Shown: positions 1 to 8,979, counted from the stretch's first letter. The stretch is 64,000 nt of DNA from an uncultured Clostridia bacterium (GCA_947589385.1 CANPZW010000007.1:1-64000), one strand, 5' to 3'. Notes: generated by a model not told the origin, from the sequence alone. Program-made: numbers and translations.

Positions 1-115
1 CTTTTGCAGTTACTTTTACAAAAATGCGCCAATTAGAACTTAATCTTACAAACTGGCACTTTACTTTACATTTGAGCAAATTAGTCAAATTCTATAAAAA
101 AATTGCTAAAACCGA

Positions 116-144
116 TTGACAATACCCATTCGGGGTGCTATAAT
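116..144 (+). promoter_or_regulatory. Sigma-A type promoter for the radical SAM / TIGR03915 pair
   Basis: TTGACA (116-121), 17-nt spacer, TATAAT (139-144); exact consensus hexamers. Confidence 0.85.
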
Positions 145-288
145 CCAAATATAAACAAATGTTTGCAAGGTAGCCATTCGGGTAATTTTCGGCGCCTTGC
201 GGACTGAAACGGGTAAATTCCGCCGAGCTGCCTTTTCTCCTGCTCTCGGCGGAAATTTGCACATAATAGATTAAGGCGCGCCGCGCCT

Positions 289-1554
289 GTGTTTAATATG
301 ATTGATGAAAGAAAACTTGAAATTCTGACGGAAAGCGCGAAGTACGACGTAAGCTGCTCTTCCTCCGGCTCGCGCCGGGCAAATAAAAAAGGCGGGCTGG
401 GCAACGCTTCCGTCGGCGGAATATGCCATTCCTTTACTCCCGACGGAAGGTGTATTTCGCTTTTGAAAATTTTAATGAGCAACGAATGTATTTACGACTG
501 CGAATACTGCCCCAACCGCCGCAGCGCCGACGTGCCGCGGGCAAGGCTTACGCCCGAGGAAATTTGCGAGCTGGTAATAAACTTTTACAAGCGCAATTAT
601 ATCGAGGGGCTGTTCCTGTCCTCCGCCGTTTTCGACTCGCCCGACAAGACTATGGAGTTGCTTTGCGAAACCGTGGTAAAACTTAGAAAGTTATATAACT
701 TCAACGGTTATATCCACTTAAAAGGCATACCGCACGCGGACGGCGCGCTTGTCATGCGCGCGGCGAAACTTGCGGACAGAATGAGCTATAACATAGAGCT
801 TCCCAGCGAAAAATCGCTTAAACTTCTTGCCCCGCAAAAGAGCAGGCAAAGTCTTCTTCTGCCCATGAAAAGTCTTAAAGACGCCATGGACTACGACCGA
901 ATAAACAAAGTAAAACGCGGCAGGGTACTGCCCGCCGGTCAGACTACACAGATGATTATCGGGGCTTCGCCCGAAAGCGACGGGCAGATTTTGAAACTTA
1001 CCGAAGCCCTTTACAGGCAGATGAATTTGAAAAGGGTATATTTTTCCTCCTATATTCCCGTGGTAAAATCAGACAAGCTGCCCGCCGTCGGCGCAGGGCT
1101 TTTGCGGGAACACAGGCTGTATCAAGCCGATTGGCTGATAAGGTTTTACGGCTTCGACGTAGATGAAATATGCGGCGAGGGCGAAAACCTTTCCCCCGAT
1201 TACGACCCGAAATGCGCCTGGGCTTTGAGGAATATGAATCTTTTCCCCGTAGAGATAAACACCGCCCCCCTTGCCGCCCTTCTCCGCGTGCCGGGAATAG
1301 GCGCGAAAAGCGCATATAAAATTTGCGAGGCAAGAAAGTTCGGACCGTTGGACTTCGATAATCTTGCAAAAATGCGCATAGTATTAAAGAGGGCGAAGCA
1401 CTTTATAACCTGCAAAGGTAAATTTTACGGGTCGGAAAGTCTTGCGCAGGTAAAAACCGCGCTTATGATAGAGGGCGCGCAGGAACGCGCCGAACAGCTT
1501 AATATGTTTTCCGACTACTCCACTTCGCTCTCCGTTCTGACGGGTGAAATATGA
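289..1554 (+). CDS. Putative DNA modification/repair radical SAM protein (TIGR03916-like)
   Basis: 421 aa with CIYDCEYC radical SAM cysteine motif and C-terminal helix-hairpin-helix-like LLRVPGIGAKSAYKI; followed by the partner gene. Confidence 0.88.
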   Translation: MFNMIDERKLEILTESAKYDVSCSSSGSRRANKKGGLGNASVGGICHSFTPDGRCISLLKILMSNECIYDCEYCPNRRSADVPRARLTPEEICELVINFYKRNYIEGLFLSSAVFDSPDKTMELLCETVVKLRKLYNFNGYIHLKGIPHADGALVMRAAKLADRMSYNIELPSEKSLKLLAPQKSRQSLLLPMKSLKDAMDYDRINKVKRGRVLPAGQTTQMIIGASPESDGQILKLTEALYRQMNLKRVYFSSYIPVVKSDKLPAVGAGLLREHRLYQADWLIRFYGFDVDEICGEGENLSPDYDPKCAWALRNMNLFPVEINTAPLAALLRVPGIGAKSAYKICEARKFGPLDFDNLAKMRIVLKRAKHFITCKGKFYGSESLAQVKTALMIEGAQERAEQLNMFSDYSTSLSVLTGEI

Positions 1555-2282
1555 AAATTTTTATTACTGACGGGGGTTCTGAAAGTTTCTTTACAGCCGT
1601 TTTCGACGCATACAGGGAACCCGAATGCGTTATAACGTCCTGCGAGGACGTGCAGATTTCCTTCGGCTGCGAGATTGTTAGGGTTTCCGCCGACGAAGAA
1701 AAGAGCGCGCGCGTACGGCGGGGCATAGAAAACTGCGACAGAGAAGGCGTACGGGATATTCTGCTTGTACTGCGCAGCGGCGACAGTTTAAAAGAGATGA
1801 TTGCCTTCGACTATATCAAGCGGCTTATGGAAAGCAAATCCCCCATAAGCAAGGCTTATAACACGCCCGAAGTTATAATTTTTAACGAGCTGAAACAAAA
1901 AGTTACGGGCGAAGTACACAAAATGACAGGGTTTCTGCGGTTTATGGAGAGCGAAAGCGGCGCTTTTTACGCACCGTACTCACCCGACCACGACATAACC
2001 GAACTTCTGATGCCGCATTTTGCCAAAAGGTTCAGGGAAGAAAAATTTGTCATCCACGATACGCGCAGAAAGCTTGCGGGAATTTACGACGGCAGCGATT
2101 GGGTGCTGGGCTATGCGGGCGAGGCGGAAATTTATCTTTCAGAGTACGAAAAGACCTTTCAGACTCTTTGGAAAAAGTACTATAAGGCGGTAAACATAAA
2201 GGAACGCCCGCACGACAAGCAGATGCGCGGCTATATGCCCGCGCGCTATTGGAAATTTCTACCAGAAAAATCCGCAGATTAA
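1551..2282 (+). CDS. TIGR03915 / DUF4130-like putative DNA metabolism protein
   Basis: 243 aa, 4-nt overlap with the upstream radical SAM gene; C-terminal KYYKAVNIKERPHDKQMRGYMPARYWKFLPE typical of the family. Confidence 0.85.
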   Translation: MKIFITDGGSESFFTAVFDAYREPECVITSCEDVQISFGCEIVRVSADEEKSARVRRGIENCDREGVRDILLVLRSGDSLKEMIAFDYIKRLMESKSPISKAYNTPEVIIFNELKQKVTGEVHKMTGFLRFMESESGAFYAPYSPDHDITELLMPHFAKRFREEKFVIHDTRRKLAGIYDGSDWVLGYAGEAEIYLSEYEKTFQTLWKKYYKAVNIKERPHDKQMRGYMPARYWKFLPEKSAD

Positions 2283-2387
2283 CATAAAAATTTAAGGCAA
2301 CAGCTCTTATTTTAACCTATTTCAGATTAAAAGTCAATAGTCTAAAACAGGTTAATTTATAATATTTCGGACAAAATGGAAAGAGAT

Positions 2388-2612
2388 ATGTATCGGCGCA
2401 TAAGAGATTTGCGGGAAGACCGCGATTTAAATCAAACGCAGGTTGCGGCAATGCTGGGGATGTCGCAGACGGGGTATTCCAAATACGAAACGGGTGAAAA
2501 TGATATTCCGACCTGGGCGCTTATAAAGCTTGCCGAATTTTACGGTACAAGCGTAGATTATCTTTTGGGCTTGACATCAGAGCAAAAGCCATACCCGAAA
2601 GCCAAAAAATGA
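2388..2612 (+). CDS. XRE-family HTH transcriptional regulator
   Basis: RIRDLREDRDLNQTQVAAMLGMSQTGYSKYETGENDIP is a canonical HTH_3. ATG at 2388 preferred (AAAGAG upstream); the track ORF starts at 2376. Confidence 0.85.
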   Translation: MYRRIRDLREDRDLNQTQVAAMLGMSQTGYSKYETGENDIPTWALIKLAEFYGTSVDYLLGLTSEQKPYPKAKK

Positions 2613-2632
2613 ATTTTTTCCTTAAATAAGTA

Positions 2633-2660
2633 CTGCGCCGACGGATAACCGTCGGCGCAG
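2633..2660. terminator. Hairpin between convergent genes
   Basis: CTGCGCCGACGGATAACCGTCGGCGCAG, 12-bp inverted repeat between the XRE gene (+) and mrp (-). Confidence 0.65.
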
Positions 2661-2681
2661 ATTTCCATATTATAGCTTTTT

Positions 2682-3512
2682 TCAGATTTTTACCTGTTTC
2701 AGTATTTTATCCAAAAATTCCGTAAGATACTCGGACTTATCCTCTATCCTGCCGCAGTCGGCGGCACGCGTAAGTTCGGGGTCTATGGGCAGTTTAGCCA
2801 CGGCGGGTATGCCGTATTCCAGCGAAAGCGCGTCAACGCGGCTTTCTCCGAATACGGAAATTTTTCTGCCGCAGTCGGGGCAAGTGATATAGCTCATATT
2901 TTCCACTATACCGAGTATGGGCACATTCATCATCTGCGCCATATTCACCGCTTTCTGCACTATCATTCCGACAAGGTCCTGCGGCGTGGTGACTATTATT
3001 ACGCCGTCTATGGGGATACTCTGGAACACGGTAAGCGGCACATCGCCCGTGCCGGGGGGCATATCTATAAACATTATGTCAACGCCCGTCCAGATTACGT
3101 CCGTCCAGAATTGCATAACCGTGCCCGAAATCAGCGAACCGCGCCATACGACGGGTTCTTCTTCGTTTTCAAGCAGGACGTTCATGGACATAAGCTGTAT
3201 TCCGCTTTCGGAAACCACGGGAAGAATACCCTCGTCGCTACCCTTGGCACGGTCGTGAACGCCGAACATTTTGGGAATGGAAGGTCCCGTTATGTCCGCG
3301 TCCATTACAGCCGTGACCCTGCCGCTTTCCTGCGCCGCCGCAGCGAGAAGCGAACAAGTCATGGATTTGCCCACTCCACCCTTGCCGCTGACTACGGCTA
3401 TGGTCTTTTTGATTTGGCTGAGCTCGTGCGGCTTTTTCAAAAGGCTGTTTTTATCGCGCGAGGGACAGCTTTGCCCGCACGCCGAACAATCGTGATTGCA
3501 ATTTTCCGCCAT
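2682..3512 (-). CDS. mrp: Mrp/NBP35 family P-loop ATPase (Fe-S cluster carrier)
   Basis: N-terminal CNHDCSACGQSCPSR, Walker A AVVSGKGGVGKSMT, C-terminal CPDCG. Confidence 0.93.
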   Translation of the reverse strand: MAENCNHDCSACGQSCPSRDKNSLLKKPHELSQIKKTIAVVSGKGGVGKSMTCSLLAAAAQESGRVTAVMDADITGPSIPKMFGVHDRAKGSDEGILPVVSESGIQLMSMNVLLENEEEPVVWRGSLISGTVMQFWTDVIWTGVDIMFIDMPPGTGDVPLTVFQSIPIDGVIIVTTPQDLVGMIVQKAVNMAQMMNVPILGIVENMSYITCPDCGRKISVFGESRVDALSLEYGIPAVAKLPIDPELTRAADCGRIEDKSEYLTEFLDKILKQVKI

Positions 3513-3604
3513 ATATCTCCTTAACTTTCAGCTTGTTTCGACATTTTCAATATCATTCATTTTAAAGATTGAGCAAAAAAAAGTCAAGCTATTAAACATT
3601 TTAC

Positions 3605-3633
3605 TTGCAAAATATTGAAATATCTGTTAAAAT
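3605..3633 (+). promoter_or_regulatory. Promoter of the SRP RNA
   Basis: TTGCAA (3605-3610), 17 nt, TAAAAT (3628-3633), about 8 nt upstream of the RNA 5' end. Confidence 0.75.
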
Positions 3634-3640
3634 TACCTTA

Positions 3641-3910
3641 CTGTGCTGGGCGGGGAGTTTGCGGTGCCCTGTATCTGCAATCCGCAATAGCAGAGCCGAA
3701 CGTCTTTCCCGACGAAGCAAATGGAAGGCTGCGCCATATAAGGGGCGTTGATATCAAGGTCTTATGCAATCGCGAGCTGCGAACCGTGTCAGGATAGGGA
3801 TATAGCAGCACTAAACAGTTGCCGCGGTGTGCCATAAGGAAGCTTTGAAGGAGCAACCTGTATGGTTTACGCTTCGGTTTGTTTCGGCAAAAAAGACTGC
3901 ACAGCTTTTT
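3641..3910 (+). ncRNA. ffs: Signal recognition particle RNA (large Firmicutes type with Alu domain)
   Basis: GTGCTGGGCGGGGAGTTTGCGGTGCCCTGT...GCAATCCGC 5' domain and GTCAGG...AGCAGCA domain IV. The 5' CTGTGC pairs with 3' GCACAG (3899-3904), followed by a T-run. Confidence 0.93.
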
Positions 3911-3991
3911 TGAAATCAACGCTATGCGTGAAAGCGCATAGTTTACCAACTTACGCTTGCGGCGCATTCACAATAAAAACCGCCGCAACCG

Positions 3992-4033
3992 CAAAAAAAT
4001 AAGCCGCTTTTAAAAAGCAGCTTTATTTTTTTG
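3992..4033. terminator. Rho-independent terminator, probably bidirectional
   Basis: AAATAAGCCGCTTTTAAAAAGCAGCTTTATTTTTTT stem with A/T tracts, between the SRP RNA (+) and the LRR-flavodoxin gene (-). Confidence 0.75.
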
Positions 4034-4071
4034 CCTATTTTCGGACTTAAATACGTTTTTACAACGGAAAC

Positions 4072-5604
4072 TTACGGCTTCAAACCGTTAATCCAAGTTT
4101 CGACTTCTCCCTTCGCGGCGTTAATAGGAAATCTTTTTCCGTCATTCCAAATTGCGGAGGCGGCAAGCGAGTGTAAATTCTTTGCGCTCGAACCTATTGA
4201 ACTGCTTGCGGACGTGCAGAACGGAATAATCGTCTTGCCCGAAAAATCGTAGCTTTCGAGGAAGGTATATATTATCTTCGGCGCAGAGCCGTACCAGATA
4301 GGATAGCCGAGATATACGACGTCGTACTTCTCCATATTTTCAACGCTCCCGCTGATTGCGGGACGGGCGTGCGGGTCGCTGTTTTCTGCGGCTGTGCGCG
4401 ACGAACTGCTCCCGTAGTTTAAATCTTCTTCGGTATATGGCTGTTCGGGCATGATTTCGTATTTTTCGCCGCCCGTAATTTCCGATATGTAACCCGCGAT
4501 TTTTTCGGTGTTTCCCGTACAGGAAAAGTACGCGACAAGGATATTAGTTTGCGGCGTATCCGAGCAAACTATCTCCACGCTTTCCTTGCCCATATTCCAA
4601 TAAGGCGACTTGACGACCTTGCTTTCCCAATCCGCAGAAGTGCCCTTATAGATTACCTTTTCGATTGCGCTGTCCTCAATTGCGTATTTCTCGATGTAAG
4701 TTACGCTCGTCGGAATCGTCAGCTCGGTAAGCGTTGCCCTGCGGAATGCCGCCACGCCTATCTTTATCACAGTTTCGGGAATCACGCTTGTATTGCTTCC
4801 GCGAATGAGAGTTCCCGTTGCGCGTTCAATCAGATTGCCGCCCTCGCCCGAATAGGTCGCGTTCTCCGCCGCAACGGATATTGTATTCAAGCCGCCGCAG
4901 TTATTGAACACGTCGTTTCCGAGCGTTGTGCAACTTGACGGCAGATAAAAAGAAGTAAGCGCGCCGCATCCCGAAAAGGCGTTGTTGCCTATCGTTTTCA
5001 GACGACTGTTTTCACTTAACTTTACTCCCGTAAGTTTACTGCGGTTGTGAAAAGCATTCAATCCGATGCTTTCCACAGAGTCCGGAATAGTCACTGAGAA
5101 AATGTCCGAGGGATGCCTTGAATATGCAAATGCACTTTCGCCAATTCCCGTCACGGGCAAACCGTCGTGCGTTTCGGGAATGACAATTGCCGTGCTTTGT
5201 CCGCTGTCGCCCGTAACGATAAATCCGTTGCCGCTCTCATCGAAAGTTAGCGTTTCGGAAGGCGCGGGCGTTTCTTGTTTTTCCGTCCAATGTGCATATA
5301 AAGTAATATTTTCATTCACCCTGTCGGCGGCAAAGTTCCAACGCGCGGCGTCTTCGCTTATCGAAAGATACCACCCGTCAAAGTCAAATTTTTCTTTTGT
5401 AGGAGTATCGGGCGCGGTTGCGGGATTCCCGGCTAAAACCCGTTGACTTTCGACCGGACTCCCGCCCCGACTATCGAATGTTACGGTGTAATATGTATCG
5501 TCGTCACTGCTTTTACTGTTATTGCCGCCCTGTCCGCAGGCAGAGAGGGCGAAACACAAACACATAATGACGGCTGTAAGAACAAAAAATAATTTTTTAC
5601 TCAC
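4072..5604 (-). CDS. Lipoprotein with InlB-type B-repeat, BspA-like leucine-rich repeats and C-terminal flavodoxin domain
   Basis: Lipobox ALSACGQGG; VTFDSRGGSPVESQRVLAGNPATAP...GWY B-repeat; SVTIPDSVESIGLNAFHNRSKL LRRs; C-terminal ILVAYFSCTGNTEKIAGYI...VVYLGYPIWYGSAPKIIYTFLESYDFSGKTIIPFCTSASSSIG flavodoxin. Confidence 0.88.
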   Translation of the reverse strand: MSKKLFFVLTAVIMCLCFALSACGQGGNNSKSSDDDTYYTVTFDSRGGSPVESQRVLAGNPATAPDTPTKEKFDFDGWYLSISEDAARWNFAADRVNENITLYAHWTEKQETPAPSETLTFDESGNGFIVTGDSGQSTAIVIPETHDGLPVTGIGESAFAYSRHPSDIFSVTIPDSVESIGLNAFHNRSKLTGVKLSENSRLKTIGNNAFSGCGALTSFYLPSSCTTLGNDVFNNCGGLNTISVAAENATYSGEGGNLIERATGTLIRGSNTSVIPETVIKIGVAAFRRATLTELTIPTSVTYIEKYAIEDSAIEKVIYKGTSADWESKVVKSPYWNMGKESVEIVCSDTPQTNILVAYFSCTGNTEKIAGYISEITGGEKYEIMPEQPYTEEDLNYGSSSSRTAAENSDPHARPAISGSVENMEKYDVVYLGYPIWYGSAPKIIYTFLESYDFSGKTIIPFCTSASSSIGSSAKNLHSLAASAIWNDGKRFPINAAKGEVETWINGLKP

Positions 5605-5658
5605 AATTTACTCCTTTTACGTCTTTCAACTGTTTAAGCCGCTTACCCAATCTTAAAA

Positions 5659-5964
5659 TCAAGTAATTTCTTTGAATTTTTGCACTCTCATTTTTAGATT
5701 GTATTTTTCGCGGAGAACGGCGATTTCTTTCATCATCGGGCTTCTATGGTGAAAATCGAGGGCTTCTTCGTTTTCCCAAGCGTCGATAAGCAAGACCGTT
5801 TCAACGTCGTCCATGGGAAAGTAATATTCGTAGCGGAGATTTCCTTTCTCGGCACGGATTCTTTTTACAAGCCCGCTCGATTTCATTTCTTCCGCGAATT
5901 TCCTTGCATTCCCGTCCGTTCCCGTATAGTAAATATTGACAGTAAATCCCATATCGTTCCTCAT
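5659..5964 (-). CDS. Antibiotic biosynthesis monooxygenase (ABM)/YgiN-like protein
   Basis: 101 aa; RYEYYFPMDDVETVLLIDAWENEEALDFHHRSPMMKEIAVLREKY fits the ABM fold family. Confidence 0.8.
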   Translation of the reverse strand: MRNDMGFTVNIYYTGTDGNARKFAEEMKSSGLVKRIRAEKGNLRYEYYFPMDDVETVLLIDAWENEEALDFHHRSPMMKEIAVLREKYNLKMRVQKFKEIT

Positions 5965-6716
5965 TACGGCAGTTTTTTATATTCTTCCTCTGCGACGGGC
6001 TCCAACCATTCGTTCGAGCCGTTTTCGCTCGGCACTTCGATAGCGAGATGGGAAAACCAGCTGTCCTTTGCCGCTCCGTGCCAATGCTTGACGCCCGCGG
6101 GGATGTTGATGCAATCGCCGGGCTTCATTTCCACGGCATCCTTGCCCCATTCACGGTAATACCCGCGCCCCGCAACGCAAATTAAAATCTGTCCGCCGCC
6201 CTTTGCCGCGTGATGAATGTGCCAATTATTACGGCAGCCCGGCTCGAAGGTCACGTTGAAGATTCCCACCTGCTCTTTGGAAATGGGCGCAAGATAGCTT
6301 TTCCCGCTGAAATATTGCTTGAAGCCGTCGTTCGGCGCGCCTATGGGGAATATCATTTGACTTGCGTGCGCCGCCATTGCGTCCTCCGCGCTCTCCTCCG
6401 CCCAGACTTCTTTTGCCATGTTGAATACCGCCCACGCTTTGGGCCACCCGGCGTAAAATCCGACGTGCGTAACGACGGCGGCGATTTCTTTTTTTGTTAC
6501 GCCATTCGCCTTTGCGTTTTGCAGGTGATATTTCAGCGAAGAATCGGTTATCCCCGACGACATAAGCGCCACTACCGTTATGATACAGCGCGTTTTAAGG
6601 TCGATATCGGGATTATTCCAATTCTCACCGAACAGAATATCGTCGTTAAAGTGAGCAAAGTCGGGGGCAAATTCCCCTAGCGACTTCCTTCCCGCGTCTT
6701 GCGTGATTTTTTTCAT
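5964..6716 (-). CDS. Carboxymuconolactone decarboxylase-cupin fusion
   Basis: N-terminal CMD domain (LKTRCIITVVALMSSGITDSSLKYHLQNAKANGVTKKEIAAVVTHVGFYAGWPKAWAV), C-terminal cupin (NNWHIHHAAKGGGQILICVAGRGYYREWG...KPGDCINIPAGVKHWHGA). Confidence 0.92.
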   Translation of the reverse strand: MKKITQDAGRKSLGEFAPDFAHFNDDILFGENWNNPDIDLKTRCIITVVALMSSGITDSSLKYHLQNAKANGVTKKEIAAVVTHVGFYAGWPKAWAVFNMAKEVWAEESAEDAMAAHASQMIFPIGAPNDGFKQYFSGKSYLAPISKEQVGIFNVTFEPGCRNNWHIHHAAKGGGQILICVAGRGYYREWGKDAVEMKPGDCINIPAGVKHWHGAAKDSWFSHLAIEVPSENGSNEWLEPVAEEEYKKLP

Positions 6717-6736
6717 TTTAATTTCCTCCGAATAAT

Positions 6737-7285
6737 TTATTTTTTCATAAAAGATTTACATTCACCGAGAGTTTCTCCCGTTTTCAGAAAGGTATAATTC
6801 GGCATTTCAAATAAAACGGGCTTGAACTTACGATAATCCGGTTTGTCGCCGTCATCACCAAGAATACTATCGTCGGCAAAGGTATTTACGACCCTGACGA
6901 CAAAATTTTCAAATGCGCCGATTTCGTAGATATCCGCGACAACGCACTCCATTGAGAGCTTTGCCTCGTTAATTATGGGAGCGTTTACGTCGCCTATCGT
7001 GTAACCGAATAAAGAAGATTTATCGGTATTCCGTCCCGAAACGCTCCCCGCGGCGGCGGCTTTTTCAAGCCAGCTTTCATCGACGACGTTCACGGACAGA
7101 ACTTTACTTTCCTTGATACCGCGATTTATATAGTGCGCTTTGTTTAAGCTTATCATTGCCGTGTCGTGCGTGACGATTCCTATGTGGGCTACAAGCGTAA
7201 AGTCGGGTTTTCCGTCAACAAAAGCGCCGACTACTATCACGGGCATGGGATAAAACGCAAATTTATTACCTATATTCTTTTTCAT
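6737..7285 (-). CDS. Flavin reductase family protein
   Basis: MKKNIGNKFAFYPMPVIVVGAFVDGKPDFTLVAHIGIVTHDTAMISL. Start moved from the track's 7312 to ATG at 7285 with AAAGGGCG upstream. Confidence 0.88.
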   Translation of the reverse strand: MKKNIGNKFAFYPMPVIVVGAFVDGKPDFTLVAHIGIVTHDTAMISLNKAHYINRGIKESKVLSVNVVDESWLEKAAAAGSVSGRNTDKSSLFGYTIGDVNAPIINEAKLSMECVVADIYEIGAFENFVVRVVNTFADDSILGDDGDKPDYRKFKPVLFEMPNYTFLKTGETLGECKSFMKK

Positions 7286-7293
7286 AGCGCCCT

Positions 7294-7770
7294 TTAAAAC
7301 TTCTCGCTCCAACTTTTGAGTTGGGCGTCGGAATACGAACCGTTCATAATCATTCCCTCTATTATGGTCGCGTTTTTGCCCACGGACTTTGCAAGGTCAT
7401 CCCTCGTCCGTCCGAAACCGCTTCCGCCGCTCGTAGCAAAGAGAATTATCTTTTTGCCCGAGAAGTCGTAGCTCTCCAAAAAGCTGTTTACAATCGTGGG
7501 CGCAGTGTACCACCAGATGGGAAAGCCCAAAAAAATCGTATCGCACCCCGAAACGGGAGCGTCTTTGTCCGCGAGGGCGGGGCGGGACGACTTATCTTTC
7601 ATTTCGAGGCTGCTCCGCGACTTACCGTCCGTCCAATCCAAATCCGCGCCGTTATAGGGAACTTGGGGCTTGATTTCGTAGATGTCTGCGCCGATTGCCG
7701 ACGCCAGATTTTTTGCAGCTTTTGCGGTAGTGCCGCTTGCCGAAAAATATGCTACCAAAGCTTGTTTCAT
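7294..7770 (-). CDS. Flavodoxin
   Basis: MKQALVAYFSASGTTAKAAKNLASAIGADIYEIKPQVPY...IFLGFPIWWYTAPTIVNSFLESYDFSGKKIILFATSGGSGFG. Confidence 0.92.
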   Translation of the reverse strand: MKQALVAYFSASGTTAKAAKNLASAIGADIYEIKPQVPYNGADLDWTDGKSRSSLEMKDKSSRPALADKDAPVSGCDTIFLGFPIWWYTAPTIVNSFLESYDFSGKKIILFATSGGSGFGRTRDDLAKSVGKNATIIEGMIMNGSYSDAQLKSWSEKF

Positions 7771-7801
7771 AATTATCTCCTTATTTATTCATATTATTTA
7801 T

Positions 7802-8236
7802 TTAATTTTCTTTTAACGCGACTTTTCGCATTTTTTCCGTCAAATTCCGCAACGCGGAGAGCAAATCTTCGGGATTTTCGAGTTCGGAATAAACTTCTTT
7901 CTCCCTGCGATAGAGGTCGGATAAAATTCCGTCCGCGTAACTTTTGCCGAGCGGGGTAAGAGAAACAAGCAATTCCCTACGCTCCCCCTTTATTTGGGAA
8001 AGCGTTAAATAATTTTTGCTTTCCAAATCCTTGATAATAGTGTTTGCGGTGCTTCTCGGAATCGCCCAATCGTCGCAAATCTGCCTTTGGCTGTGCCGTT
8101 TGCCGTCGTTTAACGCGTACAATATCCATAAAAGATTCGGAGAGCCGATTTTAAAGTTCCGCCCGTATTCGTCATATACGCCGTCGAGCTGATAAACGAG
8201 TTTTCCGAGGTTGTAAAAAAAGATACGTTCGTCCAT
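7802..8236 (-). CDS. MarR-family transcriptional regulator
   Basis: RQICDDWAIPRSTANTIIKDLESKNYLTLSQIKGERRELLVSLTPLGKSYADGIL winged helix. Start MDERIFF at 8236 rather than 8323. Confidence 0.9.
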   Translation of the reverse strand: MDERIFFYNLGKLVYQLDGVYDEYGRNFKIGSPNLLWILYALNDGKRHSQRQICDDWAIPRSTANTIIKDLESKNYLTLSQIKGERRELLVSLTPLGKSYADGILSDLYRREKEVYSELENPEDLLSALRNLTEKMRKVALKEN

Positions 8237-8266
8237 AATTTCCTCTGAAATTCCAATTGTATTTTT

Positions 8267-8295
8267 ATTATAATACGATTTCGTATTTCTGTCAA
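8267..8295 (-). promoter_or_regulatory. Promoter with palindromic operator in the spacer, upstream of marR
   Basis: Minus strand: TTGACA (8295-8290), 17-nt spacer, TATAAT (8272-8267). The spacer holds the inverted repeat ATACGA-N2-TCGTAT (8273-8286). Confidence 0.85.
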
Positions 8296-8504
8296 GAGTT
8301 TTTAGCTTTAAATTTTTGCGCATGGATTTGAGCTTTCAAACAGGCACAAAAACTAAAATATATGGTATTATCCCCTACGTGTACACCAATGGACAACGAA
8401 AAAATTCGCAAAAAGGCGCCAAAATAAACTGAAACAAAAGAGCCAACCCGTTAAGATTAGCTCTTATTACTTATTTTATCTAAGAAACATTAACGCCAAC
8501 GGGC

Positions 8505-8969
8505 TTATTTTCTTTTTTTCGTCATATTGCAATATCTGACAACGGCGGCTTTTTCGGTTGCGTAATAATCAATGCAAAAGTAAACAATGTGCAATATAAC
8601 AATAATAAAGGTAATAAAAAAATATCCGTGACGGTAAGTCAAGCCCTCTTCGCTTATGGATATCCAAACGTTTAACGCAGATTGCACCGTCGCCGCTATG
8701 ATAAACAAGCTGTGAATGGCAAGCTCTATCCAAAAGTATGCGGTGATTTTCAAATTCGGCTCGGCTTTGTATGCTTTATATCTGTTTTTGTATGATAAGC
8801 AAAATAAGTATAAGAACAGCGCTTCGAAATAATAATTGACAAACAGCAAATTTGGAGTAAAGCCGATTAGTAAAATCGCGCCCACCAAAATCCCCGCCGC
8901 CATATACGGTCCGCCTATCCACGGCAGTACTTTTTCGGGATTTATAATTTCGATTTCCTTTTTTGTCAT
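8505..8969 (-). CDS. Small multi-pass membrane protein
   Basis: MTKKEIEIINPEKVLPWIGGPYMAAGILVGAILLIGF... with several hydrophobic segments; ATG at 8969 with GAGGAC upstream. Confidence 0.75.
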   Translation of the reverse strand: MTKKEIEIINPEKVLPWIGGPYMAAGILVGAILLIGFTPNLLFVNYYFEALFLYLFCLSYKNRYKAYKAEPNLKITAYFWIELAIHSLFIIAATVQSALNVWISISEEGLTYRHGYFFITFIIVILHIVYFCIDYYATEKAAVVRYCNMTKKRK

Positions 8970-8979
8970 CGGAGAGTCC

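Noticed and set aside
1-60. Possible shared repeat with 26640-26700 (ACAAACTGGCA common to both)
   Set aside because: Only about 11 nt match; could be chance. A dot plot would be needed.
1-288. SOS/LexA box upstream of the putative repair genes
   Set aside because: No GAAC-N4-GTTC-type site was seen around the promoter.
3638-3967. 109-aa minus ORF and 60-aa plus ORF
   Set aside because: Both lie in the SRP RNA gene, which explains the sequence.
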